Of a DNA stretch of 64,000 nt, positions 50,801 to 63,400 are shown piece by piece. The notes under the pieces were generated by a model, which did not search any database, was not told the DNA's origin, and saw nothing but the letters and a program-made list of their open reading frames with translations. The DNA comes from Sapria himalayana. Lineage: Eukaryota; Streptophyta; Magnoliopsida; Malpighiales; Rafflesiaceae. The position numbers and the translations under genes are program-made. The stretch spans positions 1-64,000 of the forward strand of contig JAREIK010011499.1 in the NCBI GenBank assembly GCA_029783825.1, in the 5' to 3' direction. Numbering within the stretch: the stretch's first letter is position 1; the number at the start of each line of letters is the position of its first letter.

Positions 50801-51300
50801 GAATTCAATTTAGTATATTTGGGGCATGAGAATCATGCAAGGTGTATTGAACAACAACTCATATATTTAGGGGTGCCAATGAATGCACACAAATTTTATA
50901 ACTACAAAATTCTAATTATAACGAAGTTGCTTGTTGTTTGCTTCAGATTTACCCTTATGTTAAGGTTAAATTTATGTCACCTAGGATTATTAGCTTGCAT
51001 GTCATGTTACCCCTCTCTCCTCTTTTTTTTATGATAGCTTTTATACTTTTGGGATTTGTGTGATATTTTAAGTTGGAAATCATGATGCATAATTAAAATA
51101 GCAACAATGATATCTATTCAAATCTTTTTTAGAATGCAAATTTCATGACACTAAGAATGGACATGATAGTTGATTTTATCTCTAATCTGACTAATATATC
51201 ATTTACGTAATAATGGATCATTCCAAAAATAATATTTCATATCATAAAATGGAGCTAAATATATCTTTGAAGAATTTTCTTTATGTGATGTGAAAAATGG
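50800..51300. other. AT-rich spacer
   Basis: One 81-codon frame (50,789-51,034, plus) has no recognisable motif. Nothing else seen. Confidence 0.4.
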
Positions 51301-52940
51301 AGCTAAAGTACCACAAGCTAAATAATTGGAAAAATCAGCATACTATAGAAGTTGAGTTTCGACTTTCAAAATTCGCTAATCCGAAAAGTTTTTTAAAATT
51401 TTAGTTTTTTAAAATTTTGTCATCTCCATATTTTAATTATGATAAATAATTAGTTATCATATTGTCACTCCCCTTTTTTAAAGATAAAATTCTTAGAGTT
51501 GTAGTATCCACCTTATCAGCATGGGTTTAGCTTAATTTTTTTATCATTAAATATAACGCCACTACATAATCTATATAGATAACCAACCTCGTTTACTGCA
51601 AATATCTAAGGTCAGAATTTTTCATAGGAAAAAGCCACAACCAATAATTATTTCTTCATCATTGTATAATTCCTTTAGGATTTATTTAATATACAACTTG
51701 CATAAGAGATCATTCTAAAAATTTTATTTCGCTTATTTTCCAACATTACTCTTAAGGCATATGCACTCGCATCTAAAATAATGAGATATAGTTTTTTCTA
51801 TCATGGAAAATCAAGATTGAAATTTCAATGCAATTTTTTTAGTTCTTCAAATACTTCTATACATTTATGATCAAAGTTAATAACATCTTTTTTCCATTTA
51901 TTTACATAATAGTCTAGCTATTTTCGAAAAATTATAAATGCATGTCCTATAAAAGCACACAAGTCTAAAAAAACCTCTTACCCCTTTTATGATAGTAGGG
52001 CATGGTAAATATTTGATGATAAATACTTTTGCATTATTAGTATCTAAACCTCTAACTGACACTGAATATCCCAATACTATTATCTAGTTAAGTATGAAAT
52101 GATATTTTTCCTAATTTAAGACATAATTATTTTCTTTACATATATGTAATACAACTTATAAATATGTAAATATTCTTTGAAAGAATCTCAAAAACTAAAA
52201 TATTATCCATGAATATCTCTATAATTTCTTCATTAAGTTTGATAAAAATTGCATTCATGCATCTTTGAAGCATAATAGGTGCATTACATAATCCAAATAG
52301 TATTCTTCTAAAAGCAAAGATTCCGAATGGGTAGGTAAATATTATTTTCTCTTAGATTACAAGATTTTCTTGATTTGATTGTACCCAAATAAACATCTAA
52401 AAAGTAATAATAAGAATAGAAAGATATCATGTCTGCTATTTTATCAATGAATGAGACTCACCCATGGGCTATTAGATATTTCTTAAATTAATACATGTGT
52501 TTGACCATTTAATAATCTCTTTTTTACTATAACTTTCATAATGGGAATTAGCCATCACAAAGGTTCAGTCATTAGCCTCATATCTTCCTCTATAAAATTT
52601 TATGATTGCATGCTAATAGACTAATCCTCTTGATATTGTCTAGTGAACCAATCCAGAGCAGTTTTATAATTTTTATGAGATTCACATTTTAGGTCTTTAT
52701 ATTCTCTTTTATCAATGATGAAATAATATTGGGCTTTACCTTATTTTCTCCTAGAAAAGCATAATAATGGTGATTGGGTAATGCATTAAAAATTGTCCCG
52801 TCTGGGTTTTCCCAATGTGTTGGAAATTGTTCATCCAAATTCATGGCTCCTTCGAAAGCCACGACCCTATCTATAAAATACTCTCTATTGAGTGTCATGG
52901 CTTTTAGATTTACTATGGCTTTCATTTCCTTAGCCATAGC
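51300..52940 (-). pseudogene. Ty3/gypsy pol remnant (RT-RNase H)
   Basis: Read on the minus strand from 52,940 downward: YYAFLGENKVKPNIISS, the linker that precedes the RT in this group; then, near 52,200-52,235, EEIIEIFMDNIL, the catalytic FMDD-type box with Asp changed to Asn; then PTIIKGVRGFF, FSKIARLLCK and an RNase H part with LNYTTTEKE-like and AKPMLIRWILQL sequence near 51,520-51,700. The order RT, connection, RNase H is that of Ty3/gypsy. Many stops and frameshifts make it dead. Integrase and LTRs are not identified. The pattern suggests the plant Athila/Tat side of the family, but I cannot confirm that. Confidence 0.85.
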
Positions 52941-53149
52941 TTTGCTCTATAATTTATCAAAATCATTTCTTTTGGTTCTCCATGTCTCTACCTTTGTTAC
53001 CATCAAGCTCTTCCTTGGGGGCCATGCTATATCCTTCCTTATCATTCTCTTCAATTGTAATCATTATTTGGTTGATATTTATTCAAAGTCCCAAGTTATT
53101 TTTTTACATGAATAATTAAGTAAACTCACATTGACTAACTAAACTAAAT

Positions 53150-54640
53150 AGTACCAAGTAATGGTGTCAAAATTTTGTTATGATTTTATTACTCTATCTA
53201 ATTTAATTAGTTAGCTGATGTCTCAACAATTTGTTGATGAGAGTATTTCATCAACAAAGATTCATAAGTACATGGGTCATATAATTAGTATAATAGACAT
53301 TTATCTAGATATCAAATATTTGGGGATTGTATCATTATTTCAGTTACTCAATAATGAGATAACCTATTTTCACTAAAATAGATACTCTAATTATTGAACA
53401 ATCTTAAGTCAATGATTAATTAATTTAATCTATGTGATACTATTAAGTTTCTCAACATATATAATGTTGGACACATAACAAAGGTTATGATATTTGTAAT
53501 GACCCCTTACCATAATGGCATACAAGGTGGTTTTCACTATTAATCTCTTATAAATAGTGGTCTCCTCGTAGTAGTCCCACATATAAGTCACCATCAATAT
53601 AATAATTTATTTATGTGTGAGAATTATTCACAATCTCATGCCCCTTAGGCATCTTCATCAACAACTCTTGATGGTTGCTTTGTATACACACTTAAGTCTC
53701 TAAACTTCATTATCATAAAGGCCAAAGATCTATATGGTTTATAAATATTTATATTTTTAGCTACATAATTTCCATCCAATCATAATTAATGTATGATTAT
53801 CTCAAGATTCACTTGTGGGAACCATCTCAAAGACTCACAATGTGGTGATAGCTCATAAAAGATATCACCACATTGTGAGTCAAAATATACCCATGCATGT
53901 CTCAAGGATTACATCTCATCATCCTCACTAGTCGTGATGCATCTCTCACTTTGAAGATAAACTTTTTTGAAGAATATTCTATATAATATCTATCTTAATC
54001 AAGAACTATTTATTTTAAGATGCATACTCAAGATAATTAATATACCTACATTTTAAATTTTAACATATAGGTTTATCTCATGCATCACAATCAAAAGGGT
54101 TGTCATTTTTTTTCAATTGAATGCATGTGTGAGCCTCATTGTTTTTCTATCACCATCTATCATGATAATTTTATACAAATCTACTAATAGTCAAAATCCT
54201 TATTCAAGTTTATTTAGTCATTATCATCAATATACATACATAAAATAAATCAAACCATTAATACATTCATAATCAAAACTAATTATATCATAAAATTCAA
54301 ATTACAAACACCCTAGACCACAATCATTTTGTATAAATTTCTGAATATATCCCTAATTGAGAGGGGCTTGAGATCTATGTCACCCAACTTTAGGGATTGA
54401 CATATATCATGCATCCCTTTCTTGCTTGTAGAACCCTATGGAGTGCAAAATTCAGACCTAGGATTTTTAGTTGTTATGGTTTTACTTGTAGCATGAGAGA
54501 GAATGAGAAGAAATAAGAGTTATTTATGAAGTGTTCAATATTTCACTTTATATTTGGGCAACTTTGCATTATTCTAAGTAAGAAGTCAAGTAATAGATAA
54601 AGTAACACAACTTTGCCAACATATCTCGCATGATTTTCTC
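53150..54640 (+). repeat. Palindromic-family copy 2, right-arm-like half
   Basis: Parallels 11,040-13,200 in direct orientation. Shared stretches include the 'agtatctcatcaac ... acaagtacatgggtcatataattagtataa' segment (53,240-53,295) and a later match of 54,300-54,450 to 12,920-13,060. In this copy the half is followed by the left-arm-like half, giving a tail-to-tail arrangement. Confidence 0.65.
53832..53881. repeat. Perfect 19-bp inverted repeat
   Basis: Arms gactcacaatgtggtgata (53,832-53,850) and tatcaccacattgtgagtc (53,863-53,881) are exact reverse complements around a 12-base loop. The equivalent region of copy A carries 'gtgagtcaccacaca' only once, so the second arm looks like a local inverted duplication. 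Confidence 0.9.
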
Positions 54641-55236
54641 CTTAATATTCAACTAAATTGAGATCTAGAATTGATGAATATATTTTTATTATGATGAATT
54701 AATGAATTTATGAGTTTATAATTTTATTGATGATTTTGTTTAGATATTGATGGTAAATATAAATAAAACCCAGGGTTTAGGAGTAATCAAGAATACATAA
54801 GTTTATACATGTCGATCATGATAAATGGTAACAAGTAAGCCACATGACACTCATATAATACGATAAGAAGGAAATGACATCCCTACTAATCTTAACATAT
54901 GAGATAAATCAATGTGCAAAGGTTCAATGTGCAGATAAATTTAATTACTATGAGTATCACACTTATAAAGTCAAAAGCACAATCTTATTTAAGTCTAATC
55001 TATAATTTACTTTCTAAAGAACCAAACTTCATGTAATGTGTGGGTCAGATAGAATTTATAACCTATAAGTTTCATATTTGTGTGAGACATGTGATAGCTA
55101 TGACATATAGTAATATGTGTGTCACTTTACACACATAAGTGGGGGAGACTAATATGATCATGACGGTCATGCAAGTTTTTATTTCTTATATGTTAATTAT
55201 TATGAACACCATACTCTTAATAATTATTATGACATA
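54640..55236 (+). repeat. Palindromic-family copy 2, left-arm-like half, part 1
   Basis: Parallels 9,230-9,830. Both contain 'catatgagataaa(t/c)(c/t)aatgt' and 'ttaatcattgtgagtatgatacttataaag'-like text (54,893-54,970 against 9,465-9,540). It is interrupted at 55,237 by the hAT element and resumes at 58,435. Confidence 0.7.
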
Positions 55237-58200
55237 TAGAGGTGGCGAGTAACCAGAGCTGCCTAGGCACGGCACGACACTATCCAGAACTGTGCCTAGA
55301 TCTGGGCTATGCTAGATGGAGGCATGGTTCTTGTCTTGCTATGTCATTGTGTGCTGGGCCTTATGTTGAGCCATGCATTACCCATATGCCTAGCCCGTAG
55401 GCAGGGTCTATTAGTCTGGTAGGCTACCATACCATTGAACTCAAACCAAGTTTTAGGCATGGTCTGACGGATGTCGGGTTTCTGCTTGATTTAATTATTA
55501 AAAACTCCAAAAAATAAAAAAAAATATTTTAAAATTTCATTATTTATATGATGTTTCTATTTTCACTCACTCTCTCTCTTGTCTCATGATATCGTGCTCA
55601 TGACTCGTTTATCTCTCATTCTCTCTCCTCTTAGTTTGTCTTTGGCATTTTGCTTCATCCTTGGTGGCTTCATCTTAGTTACGGTGTGGATAGTGGACTG
55701 AGATGCGATGCGGGTTCACCGGCCCAACTTTGCCAACAAAACTAGGTGTGATGCGGTGTGGTTCATGACTTTGCATGTAGGTGCAATCTTTGGGGTTTTC
55801 TATCTTGTCCATTAATGGGTATTATTTTAAAATTTTTATTTAGTTTTTTATTTTATTAATATAAAAAAAATTAATTGTAGAAATTAAAATAAATTTATTA
55901 AAATCAGATTAATATTAAGATTTAGATAATATTAATAATGAAAATCCTATGGAAATGTCCAAGGCATTTAAAACCATGTTTTCTTCCATGACCTTGATCC
56001 AAACTCAAACATTTAATAAATAAAAAACTAGAAGTATATCTATACTTTGGACTGACTTTAACATAGTACAAAATAAAAATACTTGGATTGTCAATGAAGA
56101 ACCAGTACAATACAAGCATTATAAGAAAATATATAATTGTAGGAGTGTGCATGAGATTGGGCACCTAAAAAGGCATGGCAATCATTGTACCAAAAAATAT
56201 TATCAATTTGATCTGAGGAAAACCTAACTGAGCAGTAGGGTCTTTGAGGCTAGATCTAGTTCAACTTTTATGTTAACCCCCTTCATATACCCCAATGAGT
56301 TAGGGAAGGAAGCCATGTTCGAACTGATCACCATGATTGATCTCTAATTTGATTTTCAAAGGATCCAAAGATAATCAATATCATGCATACCTATTTTCAG
56401 ACAGCATATCATAGGATTCTTGAGTCCACATATATGAACGACATATTAAAATATTATAAGCTAGAAATAGAAATAATAACTAATGAATTTAAGAAACATA
56501 GTGGTATGGTGTCCATGATGGATCTTTTGCATGCCGTACTACCCACTATGTAAATTTTAAATGGACACTAAATAAAAAATATTAGGATTTTCAGAGATTC
56601 CTGCATCCTAATAATGGCTAGCCATATTTGAGTACATGATAAGAATCTTTAAAGAATATAATATTCAAAATAAAATATATAGTATCACATTTGATAATAC
56701 ATTTAATAATGGAGTATACATTAACATTTTGTTAGGACCATTAAAGACATGCCATTAATAGAAAATTTTCATGTTAGATGCATATGTCACATCATTAACC
56801 AGATAGTATGAGTGTGGATGATGGCTGTTTCTCTCACTTTAGAAAAAATACATAACTCATTAAAATATCTGCGAATGCCAACGAGACAACAAGAGTTTGG
56901 AAGTTTCTGTTTGTTTATGGGTCTAAAGAATAAGAAATTTTAAATGGATGTTAGACACTATTGGAATTACATATACATGATATTGGAGTCATGTGTTGGA
57001 TATGAACACATGATATATGACTATGTCAATAGTAAGAGTGATGAACTTATTATTAACGACAGAGGCTACGATACATGAATTTTATTATAAAATTTTTATA
57101 GATTTTTTATGATCGGGTGAACATGTATTAGTTAGTTTATACTTCCACCATTTGCATTGCACCCAACTGCATATGCAACATTAATAACATGTTTAGAAAG
57201 TTTAGAAATAACCTAACATTTAGTGACATGACTATTGAAATGGTAACTAAGTACTTAAAGTATGGGTCAATCATTCTAACTCTTTATTGTTTGGCCGTAT
57301 GCATGGACCCTAAGGTTAAGATGGAAGGAGTAGTGAATATTTTGTCATATATATTTTTGTGCATAAACTAGAAACCACAACCTGGAGGGTTCATTCATTA
57401 TAAGTTGACTAAGTTATTTATGTACTATGATACTAATATGGTAGTATTTATAGTTATGCTCTGAGTACAGACATGAACATCATATTCAGAGATGATGACT
57501 TTTCCATTCAGTTAGCGAGGGAGAAATGATGAGGTGAACCATTGAATAGCAGTGAGCAATTTTGTACTTAGATACCGATTACTACAAAATCCTATCACAA
57601 CACGATAACAAGAACATTGATATTTTATAATGGTAGAAATCATATGGGTCCACCAATCCCATGCTATCTTTGATGACATAAGGTTTGCTAACTTCTTTAG
57701 CGTTGAATGATTGAGAGGATTCAAGGTTGACCATCTAAGATCGTGCTAGAACAAGAGCTGAGGAGTGGTTGGCAAATGATGACCCATGGAACTTTAAGGA
57801 TGTTGAGTCCATCGCTAGTGATACTGTGAGATACTTACGAGATGATGATCAGTTGCATACGTATACTGATTGTCATTGGGATTGATGAATGAGCTTGCAT
57901 AATTATGATTGATGATATTTATTTTATGTTATTATTATGATATTGAGTTATTTTATTTTATTTTTATGGATTGATGATGAATTATAAATGTATTTTTTAT
58001 ATTTCTTTATTAAACTTTTATATTTGTGTTAATGAATTTATTTTTTTTGTGAATTATCATTTATGTGAAATAAATAAATAAATGTAATATCATAGTCATA
58101 ACTCATAAAGGCAAAAAGGGTTAACTTAAAACTTGAAACATTGAAAAAAAATACTAAATCATTAATCATTTAATCCATAATTTCACGACCGGAATCAGAC

Positions 58201-58434
58201 AACTGGTCTCATGGAGGTGAATCATGTGTACGTCGGTCTCGAAATTGGGAGTCCAAGCTAGGCTGGCATATCCAGGCCTGAACCGGCCTAACTCGGCAAG
58301 GCCCAACATGATTGGACCCAAATTTGGCCAGACTCAAGCCAGATAGACTATTTCAGGCCGGCAAATTCTAAGTTGTGCCATGCCAGGTACAACACCACTC
58401 CCATACCGCCAGCATGACCTATTTGACATCTTTA
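55237..58434 (+). mobile_element. hAT transposon, about 3.2 kb, inactive
   Basis: The left end starts tagaggtggcg with GC-rich subterminal sequence (55,237-55,480). The right end is a GC-rich zone (58,195-58,415) closing in tttgacatcttta, an imperfect inverted match of the left end. A degenerate transposase lies between. An empty version of the host site exists at about 9,830-9,850 in the left copy of the repeat, which supports these borders. The 8-bp target duplication expected for hAT is not clear: the flanks read atgacata and tgcttaca. Confidence 0.75.
55930..57890 (+). pseudogene. hAT transposase (BED finger type), broken
   Basis: The product would cut and paste the surrounding element. 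Translated across stops, the order is that of plant hAT transposases. A BED-type zinc finger comes first (YNCRSVHEIGHLKRHGNHC at about 56,130-56,190). Then follow IQNKIYSITFDNTFNNGVYI (56,670-56,730), the region with one of the catalytic Asp residues, and MDVRHYWNYIYMILESC (56,945-56,995). The best-kept piece, at 57,189-57,371, contains MVTKYLKYGSIILTLYCLAV and MDPKVKMEGV. The dimerisation region reads NIDIL.W.KSYGSTNPMLS near 57,615-57,670 and ends AEEWLANDDPW near 57,760. Stops and frameshifts are spread throughout, and part of the conserved C-terminal segment is missing. Confidence 0.9.
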
Positions 58435-58960
58435 TGCTTACAAAGGCAATAGTACAAATATTTAGTACCATATTATTTCATATCTTTAAGATAATTATAT
58501 ATTAGAGAATAGAAGTACATATTTGAAGTAATCAATAATGGCAGTTGATATATTGCCTAAGAGATATAAATGTGAGAATGACCCTGGCATAGAATGACAT
58601 ATTATTTTCATGTTAAAATACCCAAGAAAAAAAACTATTAGCGGATCATTCCTTTATATTTATAGTCCAAGAATAATGATTACCTTGTATGATAGAGACT
58701 ACGCAAGCATTTTTCATACCAATCTATCATTCATTCATTAACCAAATAAGATATGAATCAAATACTAGAGAATATCATTATACAGAAGAATATAAGGCAA
58801 CTCTAGAGTGTGAGTTTCATTCTGAAGACCAAGTACATCTTTTCAATTTGTGTAGATGTTAGTATACTATCGGTTGATCTAACAATCTATACCCCTTTGA
58901 GATTAATACTAAGACTTGACTTGTATATATTTTATTACTTATACGAATCATATACTTACA
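58435..58960 (+). repeat. Palindromic-family copy 2, left-arm-like half, part 2
   Basis: Parallels 9,840-10,330: 'ttagagaatagaa', 'aatcaat(a/c)a(t/a)ggcagttgat(a/g)t' and 'ttgcctaa(g/a)a' occur in the same order. It continues the repeat split by the hAT element. Confidence 0.7.
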
Positions 58961-58965
58961 AATAT

Positions 58966-59200
58966 AGGTGCCTAATGGGTCGTGTCTTGCTAGCAGGACC
59001 AAAATTTTGTGACCTAAATAGGCCACCATGCCATGACAACATGAAACAAATTCAAATCACTCCAATCAAAACAACCCAATTGGCCCACAACTGGGCACTT
59101 CAATGTTGGATCATGCATGGTTGATTTTAGGTCTTGCAAGGTTGTACTAGTTATAGGTAGTCAAAATTCCCAATTAAAATTTTTGAAATTTCACTTTTTT
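58966..59200 (+). mobile_element. Possible second hAT-like 5' terminus
   Basis: Starts taggtgcctaatgggtcgtg, similar to the TAG-GGTGTCAAA-CGGG starts of plant hAT elements. The GC-richer patch gives way to a very AT-rich subterminal zone. The other end is not found. Confidence 0.35.
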
Positions 59201-62200
59201 ATTCATTAAAAATATTATATTTATATTTCAAAATAATATAATTAAAGAGTATAGTGTATGAGAAATTTTAATAAAACAAAATCAAAATAAATATTTTACA
59301 TTCGGCTCAACTCAAAATAATATATAAAAAATATACAATCCAAAAGATGATACATAATATAAGTTGAAGCTGAAATAAATAAAATATATATTATCGCATG
59401 AGTCAATAGTTTATATATGTAGTACGGTAGGTGCAACTCTTTTAATTTATCCTGAATGCCCAACCTTGAATCTTTCAAGTCCTTCAAGCATGCAAATACC
59501 TATATGATATCTAATTTAGTTTGGATCTTCTATATAACATTATATTGATATTCGTAGAAAATTTGGAATTAGATGTTATTTTAGATACAGAAAGGGGTCA
59601 GTAGATTATATGTTATCTTAGATAGCAGGGATAAGTAGATTTGTATGATTTTCATCAACTCAAATTATCTAAAGTCTTATTATTATCATATGATATGATG
59701 GAATAGTAATTAGTATTTAAGTACCAAGATAATTCACACCATAAGACTATATTGGATGAGAAATCCTTACCAAATTAGGATCTCTCATTGGGCAATATGT
59801 CAACAAAATAAAATATGTTAGTCATGTCCAATAATATCTCTACTATATCTAAGTCATGTCTCCGAAATGTTTGAGTTGTATCCAAAACCTTTGACTAGAA
59901 ATTTGGTCAACTACATGCCATGTTCCATGTTCTTAAACTATATAAATTGCAAAATGATTAGCCAATAACAAATTGAATATTTTTATAACTATAAAATGTA
60001 GTGCATACTAGACTAGGTTACAAATTAATTTTCCTATAACACGTACGCGCGTACTAGCACATTGGATGTATATCTATTATACAAAAATATAAGTAGAGGA
60101 CAAAAAATCTCATCCACACCTTGAAGAAACTCTCTTTGTGTAGAAATAAAAAAAATACCTTGAGTATTGAACTGAAGAATCTTCCTCACAAAAGTTGATA
60201 AAACTCTTGTGTTTTGTTTTTCTTCTATAATTTTTGTTTTAATCAAAGGAGATATTCATGTGCTCTATCATATTTCCTTCAACCTGATATTTTATGTTGA
60301 CCAAATGCCATATAAATATATTAAGAAAATTGAAACGCAAATACCCATAACACATTATCAAAACTAAACTTAATCCCAATATGATATGGGTTGATTTTAA
60401 TGATTTTGAAATTATTATTATTTTTTTGTTATCCTAAAATTTATTGATTACACAATTAAAGCAAATAACAATTCATAAACATATAAACATACACACAAGC
60501 TATATACTAAAATCATGAAAATTTGTGTAGATATCAAGCCTCACATCTTGGTATTTTTGCTGTGACAACACATAATGCACGTCCCACACAGTTACAAATT
60601 TATTTTACAAATACACACAAGCATACTACCCATAAATATATTGTTGTAAATATATATTGCTGAATTAAGATATATACCCAAAAAAATTCAAAAATGGAAA
60701 TCACATAAATAGATTGAGATATTGACGTCTAAAAATAAATTAGAATGAAACTACATGGATTTCCTATGTAATTTCTAGCAAAAAATTTGCTTTGTGTTGA
60801 GTAAACACAAGAAGTAATCTCTCTCAAAGAAATGGCCATCCTCCACATGGAGCATACCCAAAGAAAAAAAAATAAGCAACAATAATTAAATGAGCAAGAA
60901 AGATTGAGAAAATATCAAATACAGATAAAACAACATGAATAGAAAACCAAGAGCAATGAACTAATCTCTCTCCAAGATCTAATCAAGCTCAACTACACAT
61001 TTTAGTGAGTAAATCCAGTGAGAAACTATCTCTTCCACCTCCACAATTTTATGTGCTTATTTAAAAAACATAATTATGTTTTTTAGCATCAATCTAGAAG
61101 ACTTCTATTTAGAGGCTGACAATTGAGAGAGAGAGAGAGAGAGGAGTAGCACTCCACTATTTTTATTTCAGACATCTTTTGTGTTACATGTCTCTCATCC
61201 TTTTTTTTCTTTTTATACTTTATGTTTTTCCTTTTTCTCTCTTGTTGCCACATATTGTTCTGTCTCTCTCTCTCCTCTCTCTCTCTCTCTCTTGCTCCCC
61301 CCTCCCTCCCTCCCTCCCTCTCTCTTTCTTCCTTTATCTCTTTGCTAATCTTTGTTTTATTTATCTAGAAAACAAGGAGAGATAGATCTTTCCATTCCCA
61401 CTTCTTTATTTCTCCAATAAATTCTTACAAAAAATAAAAAACAACAATAAACCCAGAAAAAATAAAAAAATATAATATTTTTTAATTCAAATTAAATTAA
61501 ATAAACACAATCCAAATCATTTTGACTACATTATTTTTCCCTAGAGGTATCTTTTCATTAAAGTCCTATTATATTTAATGTACGCCAAATTATTCAAATG
61601 TTGATGATCCAATCTATTTTTTTTTCATTCCATAAATTTGAAAAAATAAATAATTACTTTGATTATATCCTAATAATTTTAATTTTGAAGAAATTAAGTT
61701 ATATTAGAGAACATTATAGAGAGTTTAAAGACACGAACTTAGTTACATGTGAATTATATTCTCAAAGATATTTCAAGTCTTTTCATAATCTGATGCACTA
61801 CATGCCATTTTGAAATTCCTTAAAGTAAAATTTTCTAAATTTTAAGTATTTGGGTGAAACATATACCACAATTTAGTTATAATTAATATAAATAAATTAT
61901 TTGTTGAACATTTTACATATTTTAACCAAACATATATAATAATTTTAATGTACTAATTAACAAAACTAAATGACTAACCTGGAGGTTTAATCATTCTTGT
62001 GTATAATGATGAACTTATTACCAAAAGACTATCCGTCATGCATGTACAAGTTCAGTTTTAATATAATTGAATCTTGTTCACATATATTTTAATCATAATA
62101 GAATCGTGGCTTGAAAAAATACCCAGATGAAAGTAGAGACTGATGGAGCTGAAGCTGAACATCTATTTCCTATCAATGATTTTTATCATATAGGCATACA

Positions 62201-63400
62201 AGTTTCAAATTTCAATTGTAATAAATTAAAACACATGTATTGAATTTTGTATAATTTCCTTGAATAAACATTGCTTCAAACCAAACAAACCCAAGCCGTA
62301 ATTTTGCTCTACGGTTATCACAACATCCACTCATGCGTAGAGTTTTAAAAATATTGAAGGAGATGCAAGAGGGTATATATCACTATTTTTTTTAATTATA
62401 TCATATCATCCTTTATTGCTATGTATTCTATTCCTCATTTATTTTGTTTTTGTGTTTGCTTTTTTTTCATCACTCTTTCGTTGCCACATATTTTTTTGCT
62501 CTTCTTTTTTATCTATTTGCTCCTCTTATATTTTTATTTAGCAAGAATTCAAAAAAAAAATTATTTTCCCACTGTCACTTTTTAACTCTGGTAGATTCGT
62601 GGAAAAAAAAAAATAATGGCCAATAATAAAACACAAAAATAATACAAAAATAATATTTATATAATAAAATCAAATTAAATCATTTCAAATTGAACCAAAT
62701 TTAATTTAATCTTGACCAAATCAATTTGAACTAATTGGTCATACCAAACATGTATGTCCTCCCCAGGTATACCTCACACAACATTATCTTATTTCTTGAT
62801 GTAATTTTCATATATATTAATCCGAATAATTTTCATTATATATCATCTCTCATCTCTTTAGACATATGCTTGATGCTGCTAGTTACAACCTATTGCCTGC
62901 CTAATCATGATAGTGACTTGAAATGCACTCTCTATTAATCTCTCCCTTTTTCAAGTTTTCACTCTCTGACAACTATATTATACTAATAAGTAACCACCAA
63001 GAGATCCAACGCCATTCTTTTCTAGATTGGGTAATTGGGAGTCCAACATATTTATGCTAAAGAGATGAATATCATTCATTCTAAAGATCAAATTCAACTA
63101 ATAGTAAATCAAAATATAATCACCACTAGTAAACAATCTTACTCTGATATTATTGGAAACTTTTGTACCAAATTTTTAAAATCATTTGGTAGGTGTATCT
63201 TTGTATGTCTGCACTTATTCTAGTATTTATTAGAAATATTTTACTAACTTCTTATATTGAAAGAATTTAATAAATATTATTTAAATCATAATAATTTTGA
63301 ATGAAACTAGTAGACTCAGTGTAACAAATGCTCGTATGAGAAGAAATAATTGAGAGTAGCAATAATTACCTTGTCAATATTTGAGCACCACAATATTTCT
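59200..63400. other. AT-rich spacer with microsatellites
   Basis: No gene recognised. It holds (GA)n at 61,125-61,143, a CT/CCCT tract at 61,263-61,327, and a 12-base palindrome gtacgcgcgtac at 60,043-60,054. Frames up to 76 codons show no known motif. Confidence 0.55.

Noticed and set aside
61179..61385. 68-codon hydrophobic frame rich in Leu and Ser
   Set aside because: It is the translation of the CT/CCCT microsatellite and flanking T-rich DNA.
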